From NCBI GenBank assembly GCA_018881555.1, contig JACAXG010000018.1, forward strand, positions 2,683,561 through 2,747,560: DNA of 64,000 bases, given 5' to 3'. This document shows, piece by piece, positions 38,201 through 48,720 of this stretch. Every line of letters starts with the position of its first letter. Position 1 is the first letter of the stretch. This stretch comes from Amblyornis subalaris (taxonomy: Eukaryota; Chordata; Aves; Passeriformes; Ptilonorhynchidae). A program made the translations under genes and the position numbers. The notes below the pieces were generated by a model that worked only from the letters and a program-made list of their open reading frames with translations, did no database searches and was not told the origin of the DNA.

Positions 38201-39248
38201 CCTGTTAATGCTGTACAAGCCCCCTGAGCTGCGATAGGAAATTCTATCAAGACATCTCTACCCACGCATTCAGAGCTGGGCTCCAAATGCAACTGTAAGC
38301 ACCTGTTGCAGAACTCCCAACTTCTGATACAACTGCTGTATCAGGTCATCATGATGTTTAATTGAAGTTTTCCAATGGTAACATTTTCAACAATGTTTAT
38401 AATGTACATTAATGTACAGCACTAAGTGCTACATTTGTCTCATTGTAATAATAACGGTTTCCAATCTTGCCACCTTGACTCAAAGCCGATCTCATCACAC
38501 CATGTTAGCAGCCCTAACTACAAAGTAAGGTAATTCCCAGTCTGAACGTGAGGGTCTGAATTTGCCAGTCTCTCCCTGCAGGCAAAAAAGGAAGAATATC
38601 TTCTTAAAATTGTCTGGAGGGCTGACATTCACACTTATTTTTTACATAGCCATTCACTTAGAAAGCCTTGTGTAACACATGGAATAGGGAACTAAAGGCA
38701 CTGAAAGGTAATATTTTCATTTGTTATATATATAATTTTATAAGTGGTTATTAAAAAAACACTTTTCTTCAGTTTTCTCCACAGTATTTGATTAGCTTCT
38801 CCCTATGACCATCAGCTGGTATAATCCTGATTCACTCTCTTAATAGTAGCACCAAACCCATACATTTTATTTTTTCATTCTTAATTCTCTTTCTCATATA
38901 TATTTCCATTTTCTTATTGCTATACCTCTGTCCCAGTAAAAAAAAGCATAAATTCTGGCATAAAGGCTCACATCAATTTTTTGTCTATTACCTAGCAGTG
39001 AAATGGCCCTATTAGGTCAGCTTACAACGTGTGCAGTAAATATACCACATACAAATAAATCACAGTATAAAACTTTACACATAAATTAGTAGTAACAGCT
39101 GAACATTAGGATCTCTGATTTTAATTTACAGTGTAATTTACAGTGTAGAACAAAACAAAAACCAGCTTATCACTTGGAGAAATATGAACCCTCCCCCAGA
39201 TACTGGAAAACAATTCTCCATTGTGTGTGTATATATATGAATAAAAAC
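35235..39248. other. Intergenic DNA, part 5
   Basis: No gene recognised with confidence. A stretch at 37,590-38,300 holds a 167-codon minus-strand open frame (37,689-38,192). On the minus strand this frame ends next to a GTGAGT donor-like sequence, with two AATAAA motifs further on (37,609-37,614 and 37,596-37,601, minus sense). The predicted protein has no domain I know, and this length is expected about once by chance in a window this size. Confidence 0.5.
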
Positions 39249-39503
39249 CATAGAATGGCCTGGGTTGGAAGGCACCTTAAAGATCATCTAATTCCATCTC
39301 CCCACCATGAGCAGGGACACCTTCCACTAGACCAGGTTGCTCAAAGCCCCATCCAACCTGGCCTTGAACATTTCCAGGGATGGGGCATCCACAGCTTCAC
39401 TGGGCAACTGTTCCCATGCCTCCTCACTCTCACAGTAAAGAATTTCTTCCTAATATCCAGTCTCTATTTATCCTCTTTCACTTTAAAGCCACTAATACTA
39501 AGC
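39249..39503 (-). mobile_element. CR1 LINE 3' fragment (minus strand)
   Basis: The plus strand is the reverse complement of a CR1 3' end. It begins CATAGAATGGCCTGGGTTGG, continues through TTAAAGATCATCTAATTCCA, CAGGGACACCTTCCACTAGA and CAAAGCCCCATCCAACCTGG, and fades at about the AAAGAGG/TTTAAAG block near 39,490. Its length, about 255 bp, is close to that of the 24.1-kb copy, which it resembles but in opposite orientation. Confidence 0.95.
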
Positions 39504-39544
39504 TATTAAATATTAATGTATATGTCTATCCATCTATACTTGGA

Positions 39545-39586
39545 ATATATATATTCACATATGTATACATATATGAATATATATAT
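39545..39586. repeat. AT-rich near-perfect palindrome (19-bp stem, 4-nt loop)
   Basis: The left stem 39,545-39,563 and right stem 39,568-39,586 are reverse complements with one mismatch, separated by TATA. The stem is mostly alternating AT with a TTCA/TGAA core. Probably a folded-back microsatellite capable of cruciform extrusion; it lies about 40 bp beyond the CR1 copy. Confidence 0.8.
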
Positions 39587-40816
39587 ATGCAAATTTTCTC
39601 ACAAAAATGCTCCAAATGTAGGAATTTCTAGGTTAGTAAACATAACTTGTGGAAGTGGTTGACTCTTCCTACATGCTGCACTTTCTTCTTTTGTCTTACT
39701 AACTGAGAGCAGCTCTAAGACTTACTGACTTTTCATATAAAACAGCTATTTAATTTAAAAGTTCTTATTACCGCTCAGCACTCAGGTACCTAGAGGGATC
39801 AAGAAAAACTATTATCAAAATTACAAACGGTAAAGATGATGCTCATTAAGAAAAGAAGTCCCATGAATGGTTCATGGAACCACCAAGAGCCTGCTGAGTC
39901 CTTCTCTCGTGAAATCAAGNAGTTCTACAAAGCTTTAAACAGCTTAGAAACTTATAAATGTGAANTAGAACTGGAGCTTCAGGATCTAATGCCCTAATAA
40001 AAATTAGTGTTTATGTAAGAAAAAGGCACCCAAAATCCTTTGGCGAGATCTGAGTGTTATGAATTAACAGCTATCAGGTCTCAGGGAAATTTTGGCTCCT
40101 AAGANTTGTTTTAAAAGGAATTTGAAAAGAAAAGCAACAAACAAAACAATTAAANACCCCCAGTCCTTGGAACACTTCATGTTTGATTTTTTGTTTTAAT
40201 GCTATATCCTACACATATCATCAGAGTTATCTCACTTCACTGTGAGGTTTAATTTTCCTTCCATATTAAAACTTCTAAATTTATTCTTAAAAAATTAAAT
40301 TATATAAATATATATCTCCAGAGAAATGCAGTGCCAGCAAACCCAGAAACTAGAGACAACTCTATTACTACAATCAGGATTTCCAAGTGAGACAAGGAAA
40401 CTCATCAGGACCCAGAGCTGCCCATTTGTGGGAAGTTGGGCGATGTTCAAACAATGCAACTGAAAGTCAAAATAGCTGGGAAAGGAATGGGAGGTCAGGT
40501 CAGCGTCGTNAGCCTTCTTTCAAGTTCTCAATTCTCATGGGCAACTTGAATGACATCTTGGGAAAGGTGGAGAAATACATGCCGGTGCCATTTCAGGTTT
40601 GCTTCTCAGCAGACCCCCACAGGGATCTTTTCCATTTTCCCTTCCTCCTCCTCCTGGCAACAGCACACACACCTCCCNGTGAGAACATAGTGCTACTCAG
40701 CCGGCTGCTGCTCGCAGGCCTGCTCTCCACTGCCACTTCGCTTCTCCAAGTCTGTATTCCCCATTCCACTCACCACAGCACCTATTTCACAGGTGCCAAG
40801 AAAACTCCATCTCTTA
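39587..40816. other. Intergenic DNA downstream of SLC2A9
   Basis: AT-rich. A 163-codon plus-strand open frame (40,387-40,878) with several ambiguous codons overlaps the probable SLC2A9 3' UTR in antisense and has no recognised domain. No repeat family recognised. Part of this stretch may be extended SLC2A9 3' UTR if the proximal polyadenylation signal is not used. Confidence 0.5.
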
Positions 40817-41013
40817 TTTATTTAATCAGTTTCTGCTACTCCCACCCCTATTGCCTCAGCCATCACCCCAGCCNCTAATGAGTTCGCCCATACTCACCTA
40901 GAACGTATTCAAGGGGGAAGCAGTTCATGATGTCCCATAAATAATACAAGTTGTGCGCAGCTATAAATGAAAAGAGCATGCTTTCCCCCATCCCCTGAAA
41001 GAGCATCCTGGGT
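40817..41013 (-). other. SLC2A9: Probable SLC2A9 3' UTR with proximal polyadenylation signal
   Basis: Downstream of the stop codon on the minus strand. The first AATAAA in the minus-strand sense is at 40,822-40,817, about 190 nt after the stop. Further AATAAA motifs occur beyond it, so longer 3' UTR forms are possible. Confidence 0.45.
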
Positions 41014-41271
41014 TTACACAACCTCTTTTTTGGTTTCCCCATTGTCCACTGAAGATGTAAAGTTTGATTCTTGTTCTGCACTTGATTTCCTCTCTCCCGG
41101 GTAGTGGTTCATCTCTTGCATTTCTAAAGTTACTTTATTCCTTTTGGCAAATGCCTGGCTGATCTCATGAAATGTCTTATTTTTTGTTTCAGGCAGGACA
41201 AAAAACAGGTAGGTCGCTCCTGCAAAGCAGATGGCAGCAAACACTAGGAAGCAGTAGGTCTGTAAACCGGC
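41014..41271 (-). CDS. SLC2A9: Solute carrier family 2 member 9 (GLUT9), last coding exon
   Basis: SLC2A9 is a plasma-membrane urate and hexose transporter of the major facilitator superfamily, important for urate handling in kidney and liver. This exon encodes 85 residues and the stop. Residues 1-26 form the last membrane helix ([15 protein letters not shown]...). The GLUT signature PETK follows ([10 protein letters not shown], residues 25-34), then an [11 protein letters not shown] segment and a hydrophilic cytoplasmic tail rich in Glu, Ser and Lys. The LPETKN and EISQAF-KRNK segments closely match mammalian GLUT9 as I remember it. The splice acceptor (TTCACAG|GCC) is at 41,272-41,273 and the exon starts in phase 0, matching the phase-0 end of the 51.4-kb exon. 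The final residues (KKEVV) differ from the mammalian tail, as expected for this variable region. Confidence 0.95.
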   Translation of the reverse strand, partial: AGLQTYCFLVFAAICFAGATYLFFVLPETKNKTFHEISQAFAKRNKVTLEMQEMNHYPGERKSSAEQESNFTSSVDNGETKKEVV

Positions 41272-44200
41272 CTGTGAATAGAAAACAGAGATGGTCATTA
41301 CAAATGAGAAAAAATTCAGAAGAAAGGCAATATCAGGAAAGGTTTGAAAGAGAAAATGGGGCATATGGAGCAACTTTTGACCAAGTACAGTTACATGCTG
41401 GCACTCATTGCAAGTCAGAGGGCTGAGAAGTTCATAAAAATGCATGAATTTNTGGTTCTTCGAACACTGCCTGTGGCCTGTTGACAGCAAAGCAGAGCAG
41501 GTTCCNGGCAAAGGCGTGCAGAGCTGCAGTCTGGGCGACGCTGGGAGACACCAGACTGAGCTGAGGCAGCGCGGGGAGAGCAGGTGGCAGCAGGGCTCCT
41601 GCACNGTGCTTAGCTGAGCCTGGCACTGCCCTGGGATTTATGGAAACGAGGCAGATGTTTCGCTGGGTTGTTCTGCACACCGCCTCCCAGCTCCTAGGTA
41701 CAAAAACAGGCACACTTTTGCACTGCTGTGCGCCTCTACAGCACCCAAGGAAAAGCTGCCATATCCAGCGGCATCATCATCATCATCACAGTAGTTACAG
41801 GCTTTGAGAATTGCAAAGTAAACAAGGAAAAATCCCAAANGGCACGCATTTGTTATAATTCATAAGGTTATCGGAGCTTACAGCAGGGAAAAAAAATCCA
41901 TTAAATGCATTTATTTTCATGCTAGAAAGTGTAAGACTTAAGTAAAAGCAAAGTACAGACCATATTTGAATGTTATGGATTTTACTTCACTACAAAAATA
42001 AAGAGAGTAGGCACAAAGAAGTTAATTTATAAATTGATTATAAAGGCTTCAACCAACTAGTAGGAGTTGTACTTCACTGAAATGTAAGTTTTTCTTGCTT
42101 GGTGATTATTAGATCATTTATCAGCTATCAGTTACCTTTCAATAGTACAATTGTGAAAAAACAATTGTTAACTATAATACTTCTATCTGCACTTTGTTGA
42201 ACTTGAAAGAGGCATAACATATTATGTCTCCGGTGAAGCCACTGCCAGCNTTTGAGGAAACTTCCCTTCCTCCTCTATTGATTTACTCTTGGTGTCCTGA
42301 AACCAAACATCCAATGAACCCGTATTTTTTGACTTGCTTTTATTAACAAAGCTGAATTAAACCAAAAAGGGTATCTCCTGCTCCAAAAATAAGGTGACCT
42401 TTCTGTGGTGCCTTGCGTGAGGTCATGAACAGCAAACCCAAGCATGTCACCTCAGGGGTGCTGCAAGGCTGAGGTTACCCCAGGGAAAATTGCTCAGGAC
42501 AGAGGAAGCAGACCTGCCTTTCTATACATANGTTTTTACAGATGCCTTTAAAGGTATGTAACTGAAACAGTTAAAGCAGAACTAGACAATGATGCAACCC
42601 TGATTTTGACCGTTTTTATAATACACTCCCGTCACCGTTAGTTACACCAGTCCTACACTGCAAGCTGGTTTAACTCCCTCCTTTGGGTGCTCAAGGTGTA
42701 CACAATTCCTACCATTGTTTTTATGTTTCACTTGCTCAGTATACATCATACAGAGTGTGCAGGAAGAACATCCATCTTTTATGGAACAAGAAAGAAAAAA
42801 TAAAAANATCGCTATTCTGCAGCTACTTTTCCATACCATGGCTGATTGCCAGCCTGCTTAGTCACAATGTTCTCTGTTTCTGTGGAAAATTCATTGCCTA
42901 GTTCAGCTCTTCAAATTCTGCCTGTAATAGGAAAAGCTGGCAAGAGCATTCTCTGATATTGTGAGATTCTTGAGATCATTACTGTTTTTTCATTAAATCC
43001 TAGAANCTTGAAGTTCTGAGCAACCTGACAATCACAAGTCAAACAGCACGGGTGATGCGGGTGTGGGGGGAAATATTCTGGCATGGAACAGATAGAACTT
43101 TCAAGCTTATACAGAGGCAGAAGCAAGCAGAAGANAGGAAAAAATAATTTTGCAGTGCCTCATAAATCATCCTGTCATGCTAAAAATTTAAATTTTACAT
43201 CTGGATCTTCTGCATNTGTAATTGTTGTTCAGCTGAATGGCAGAGTTTCAATCTGGAATGATGTTTTTCACTTTTTAAAATTTTGTTGAATTAAATATTC
43301 TCCATGATGAAAATGAGCCATTAATGCCTTGTATGAATAAACCAGGCAACCAAATGCAATAAGTTACCTGCATGTCCTAGTGGTGTAGCTACAATGGTCC
43401 CACCTTTCTTATTCCTTCTTATTTCTTTGCTGTCCATGATCTAAATAAATTAGTGCTTATTATCTTTGATTCATTTCTCCGTAAACCTGCTCTAATTGAA
43501 CTGAACACTCATGAGTGCATGTTTTATTTGCAATTATTTTACATATCNCATTTATATTTATTGGTAAAAAACATACTCTTAATTTCTGCAATCCCTTCNG
43601 AATTAGCCCTCAAGGACCTAGAATTGAAGTTTCACAAAGAATAAGCTAAAAATTAAATTTTGTTGTAAATCCTACAAGTCGGGGTTTTAGGATTTATAGA
43701 AGGCTGCACTTGTGTCCAGCAGGATTTGTACAACAGACCCATAATTCCCAGGTAGGAACATTGCAGGGTGGCCACAAAAAGCCCTTTTCTCAACAGCCAT
43801 TCCTCAGTCATAATGTTTCCTTAAAGCCAGTTATTATTTTACACTCACAGGGAAGAAAACCACTCATTCATAAACCTTTTGTAACTCATCCAGAGTTCAA
43901 TTCGTATCATCCAAACCTGCATTTGGCACAGAAGAACATCACATGTTAATTTAATTACTTGTTATAAGTGTGAAACCTTCTACCTGCACTGCACACTGAT
44001 AAAGGATGTAGGACAGAAGTACAGGGTAAAGGGGAAGGAAAATGCTAAATCACAAATCCTAACTCAGTAAAAACCCTTAGTGGGACATGGGTGGGATACA
44101 GCTCAGCCTAGATATTGAATTCATTTTTATCTGTTTCTGATGTATTTCGAATTGCCTGGTGCTGGAGGAAAGATCTGAGGGGTGGAACAAGTAATAGATT

Positions 44201-44370
44201 GGCCAAAGCAGGGTTGAAAGAGGAAGGGAACATCAGGGGAAGTAGTAAAATAAAGTCACTTCTGAATGGAAGTTCTAAGTAAATAGAGAATAAATTCAGA
44301 GAAATAAGTGGTTTCTGTACTTCCCATTTTTCTCACATAAGAATGGGTTACTGTCCCATACTCTACTCCA

Positions 44371-44389
44371 AGCAGCAGCAGCAGCAGCA
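44371..44389. repeat. (AGC)n trinucleotide run
   Basis: Six AGC units in a row within the SLC2A9 intron. A short microsatellite; on the minus strand it reads as GCT. Confidence 0.85.
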
Positions 44390-44647
44390 TCAATCCTGGC
44401 CATGCAGGAAACACCAAGCCAGCCCCATCCGTATCCCACTGCCACATCTGCTCATGCAGGTCTCTTCAGACTACCTGCATGTAATGCTCAGGTTCAGAAC
44501 ACGCTGCCACACTCTCAAAGCTGCTTCTCCTCCCACAACAGCAGGCAGACTTGCCAGAGCTAGGAACACATTTCCCTAGCAATACTTGAAGCCAGGCTCT
44601 TGCATGCACAGTTAGAAACCCAAAGGTCAGAAGGAAGTCAGAACAAA

Positions 44648-44681
44648 GCACTACAACAGTCCGAGCACTACAACAGTCCGT
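44648..44681. repeat. 17-bp tandem duplication
   Basis: GCACTACAACAGTCCG plus one variable base occurs twice head to tail (44,648-44,664 and 44,665-44,681), differing only at the last base (A or T). A very recent duplication in the intron. Confidence 0.9.
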
Positions 44682-47600
44682 GCTTCGCAGCTGTTTTCCC
44701 AGCATTTCCTTAAGCATGACCTCCTGCAGGAACACCCAAGGTTCAAAGTTGCCCGAAGTTTCAGGGGGTTTCCTAAATAATGACAATACTGTCTCTAGAT
44801 AGACATCCAGTCAGAGCCAAGGGCAGATACACAGGCGAGGATCCTTGAAGGGCCAGGCTTTCTATGGGTTACTGAAGGTCACCTGCCCTCTCAGGGGCAC
44901 AGGGGAGGGCAAAAGAACAGCAGACACACTTATGGATGTAGTCTCCTGAGGGAAGCACCTACTTAGTCAGCTGGCTAATAGCAGGGTTTATATTGGATTT
45001 TTCAAGGCTGGTGAGGGCTATTGCTATACAGGATATTTAATAGTTAAGCATAAATTTTAAATGCATCACCTTCTATTTTCATACCGTCTTTCTAAGGAGG
45101 CCATTTGAAAACAGCGTTTCTGCAAATGTCTGGCCAGATGAATCCTGAATTACTCATTTTTATCTTCCTTTTTTTGTAGATGATAAAGGCTTTGTATTTG
45201 TGGAAAAAAAAAAAAACACAACAGGAAAACCAAGAAGTGATTTACCTAAGACACAAATGCAATTACCACAAAAAAGAATCAAAGCCAAAGGACTCAGGCA
45301 ATTCCCCCAAATCAGATCCCAGGCATGGCAAGCAATCAGGCCTGACTTTGAGGATGAGCTAGAGCTGCATGAGTGAGGTGTATGAATAAGTAAGTGCTGC
45401 TTTGCCACATTTTCTTAAGCAAAGAGCTGAACAAACATATTCCCAGTTTTGTGGGGCTGCTATACACATTAGACAGAATGAACAGGCATTTCCCCCACCT
45501 CCCTTTAAATAAAATACTAAAGAATACTTAATTTTTAGCATTATGAACTGACTCTAAGTGCCCAAAATGAATGAGCAAAAGAGATAATTTTTTTTTAAAC
45601 CTAAAAAGTAAACTGAAACAAATAAAAAAAACTGATCAGAAAGGATCAGATTTCTGGTTTTAATTAAAAATACCACAAAATTTTCCACTTTTGAAGTCAT
45701 CTAGCTGAGAACAGTCTTCTAGTTAATAGTTTACATGCTGTGAACACCATAGTCTGGAAAAATCGAAAAGTAGTTGAGAGCAACATCGTTATTTAACAAT
45801 GCTAAGAGTGCTATTTAACGATGGTTGCTTACTGACTTAACGCATTCTGTAGCAGAGGTTAAATTCTAAGCGGGACTGTGAGACTGGAGGTGGGAAAATA
45901 GATATTCTATGGTAGATACAGCAAAATAAATAAGCAAATTAACAAATTCTGAATCAATTTAACAAACTTAACACATTAATATTTTTAAAACACCACTTCT
46001 GGCTCTTTCCAACAAGTGCCAAATGTGATTCTAAATTCTCAACTTGCAAAATCACAGCCNCTTGACACTGGCATTTGGAAGTTGCCATGAAGATTAGAGT
46101 CATGAGGTGTGGGTCAAAATGTACTTTGAAGTGGTGAGGTCAAATGATAATGGTTAGATGTCTTACAAAATCGATCAGCAGCAAAACTCTTACTCATGTA
46201 GACATTTGACTTTGCTTCAATTTGATATAACTCAGTGAAAAAAATGGATGAGAGTTTGTGTCCTTTACTGCTTGTTCTTCTTCTGTTCCACACATAATTG
46301 AAGGTTCTGTTGAAAGTGCAGGACAATAAAGAAGGACAGAGCACTAAAGTGTAATGTATGAAACATAANTCCCAAGTAAAAAATAGAGACATTTTTAGAC
46401 ATGAACTGCAATTACAACCCTGACCCTCATGCACTCAGTCTCTCTCATAAAAAAGTTAACAGATCCTTATATTTTATACCTGAAGTGAGTTGTTTCTAAT
46501 TAAGATAAGCACATCTAACCTTCTGATAGCCTACATTTCATTTTCTCATCTTTGAGGGGACTTGTAGCCTTTTCCCTTAATACAGGGGCACTGTCATTAN
46601 ATGAAATATCCAATGTATTTGAAAAACTTAAAATACCTTGGCTGAGGGAATCTGTGCACACCTAGGCTATTGAAATTCTTGTGCTGAGTAATAGAAAAAG
46701 ACAAGGAATACTATTACACAGTAAGGAAATAATCAGGACAACCAAAAGACAATCTTGCTGAATAAATGAATCTTGAGGCATGTGGAGGAAAATCTCAAGT
46801 ATAAAAATAAGGAAAAAATAGAGCAGAAGTACAGGAGACCCTCCAGAAAATAGTATAATGACTCAGAAATATTACTTTGTAGACATAAATAAATTAGTTT
46901 CTAAAAGGAGGAAAATAAACACACACACAGGTGTTTGCATTGTACTAGTAAGCAATCTCAACTAAGGCTACAAGGCTTGTAGCACCTTTATCCCATACTG
47001 AGCTCCATCTGGATCACAGATTCAAGCAGATTAATTTGGTCAAACCCCAGTTGAGAGTAAAATCAGTTTTTCATACAGCAGTCCTGTAATTATAACCAGA
47101 TATTCCTCTGCAATCCCTTGTTATCAGAAACATTTGTATCAGGAGGAAGGTCTGAAGACGAGCTGTTCTTGAAAATTACTGATGGGACAGAGAGACAACC
47201 AGAGGAGTAGTAAAGATGCAGCTGGTCTCTGCAGGTCAGGAAGGTGCAAAAAGAGAGCTCTGGGCAGTCAGTTTTGTTTGCTGAGATGGAGCAGCATGGC
47301 AGAGGTATCCCCTGCTANGACACTCTCATCAGACTGAAGGTCAGTTGAACGAGGATGGCACAGAGATCAGCAAAGAGGGGCACAAAAGAGAGGCAAACAT
47401 AAGCTCACCCAGCTGCTCTCACCATTATCCAGGGAGAGGAAGGATGTGTTGGGGGAATGGTGAGAGCAAAGGCAAAGACAGCAAGAGAGATGTCTACAGA
47501 ACCGAGTGCGAAACTCCAAGAATATTCATGGCTGATAAAAATAACTGATTTCCTTGTTTCCTCTCTGGCTTACATCTGTTTACGCTGTGTTACTGGGGAA

Positions 47601-48670
47601 GAAAATCACGTCATTCCACAATGCAGTTTAGTGAGTTTCCATTGTCAATGAAAAACATAGCAATTTAAATATTTCTTGAATACGTACTGAATATACAATG
47701 GGACTTTGACACCAAGAAAAGACTCTGCAGAGTCTCCTAGAAAGATGAATTATTATGACAGAAAATTTCTGGAGAAATCTGCTATGTTGTCCTATAGTAT
47801 AATACTAATTTACCATGTAGTCTTTAAGTGCCTCACAGCAATCTAATGGAATGACTTGAAATATGAAATAAAAATGCATCAGCACGTAATGAAAATAACA
47901 TGTTGTGAAACTATTTGCTAATTATTAATGTTTAGTAATTCTTTGCATTTACACAGTGCATTACAAAAAGTAAACACAATCTTTGTCTAGAAAACATGTA
48001 ATTTAAGGTCCTGCTACATCATTGAATTACTGAATTCTATCCCTACAAACTTACTGCTAATGAGTATTAGTTTGACACAAGCTTATTCTACTGCACGAGA
48101 AGTTTTCCAGCCTTTTAGATTATACTCTTCTGGTGGTGTAGTTTGTTGCCCCTGTGCCTGTTTCAGCTCACTGCATCCATTTTTCCATATACATACATTC
48201 TAATTTCTGATTTACTGAGCATCCCTGTTCACATTTCAGCACCTCAAACAGGCAGTGATGAGGGCTGGAACAGAAGCCACATTTAATTTTTTTTTCAATT
48301 TGTCAAAAATTTATTTGTATACTAGGTTTTCAGTCTCATCCACATTTTTTAATGACTCAAGCCACTCTTTTATTATATTTATCTACAGATGGTTGAAGGG
48401 CAAAAATCTAGGCATTCAAATTACTTAATTGGTGACATTTGGAGAACTANCTACTGGTTGATTTTTTTAATAGCGCTAAAGTGAACAGATTTTTTTCCCA
48501 AACATTTGGGATAATTTTGTAGAAGCACACCAATGATCAAAAAAAGCGGCCACTGTCTCTCACCAATCAGGTTAGTATTTAAATACACAGACAGGATTAT
48601 GCATTCATCGTGTGAAGATATTTTAAATATTCTTTTTTTCCTGGTTTAGGTTTATAAAAAGCACTAAGAA

Positions 48671-48720
48671 GAGGATATTGCCTTTCTGTAAAGAAGAGAA
48701 TATTGCCTTTCTGTAAAGAA
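48671..48720. repeat. 25-bp tandem duplication
   Basis: Two head-to-tail 25-bp units (48,671-48,695 and 48,696-48,720), each containing ATATTGCCTTTCTGTAAAGA, differ at a single base (G or A at unit position 4). A recent slippage or duplication event in the SLC2A9 intron. Confidence 0.9.

Noticed and set aside
39513..39586. AT-rich palindrome as a possible miRNA hairpin
   Set aside because: The stem is almost pure alternating AT with a 4-nt loop, typical of a folded microsatellite and not of a miRNA precursor.
40387..40878. 163-codon plus-strand ORF downstream of SLC2A9
   Set aside because: Antisense to the probable SLC2A9 3' UTR, several N codons, no recognisable domain.
41272..41604. N-terminal extension of the last SLC2A9 exon reading frame
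   Set aside because: The open frame continues upstream of 41,271, but a clear TTCACAG acceptor lies there and similarity to GLUT9 starts exactly at that point, so the upstream part is intron.
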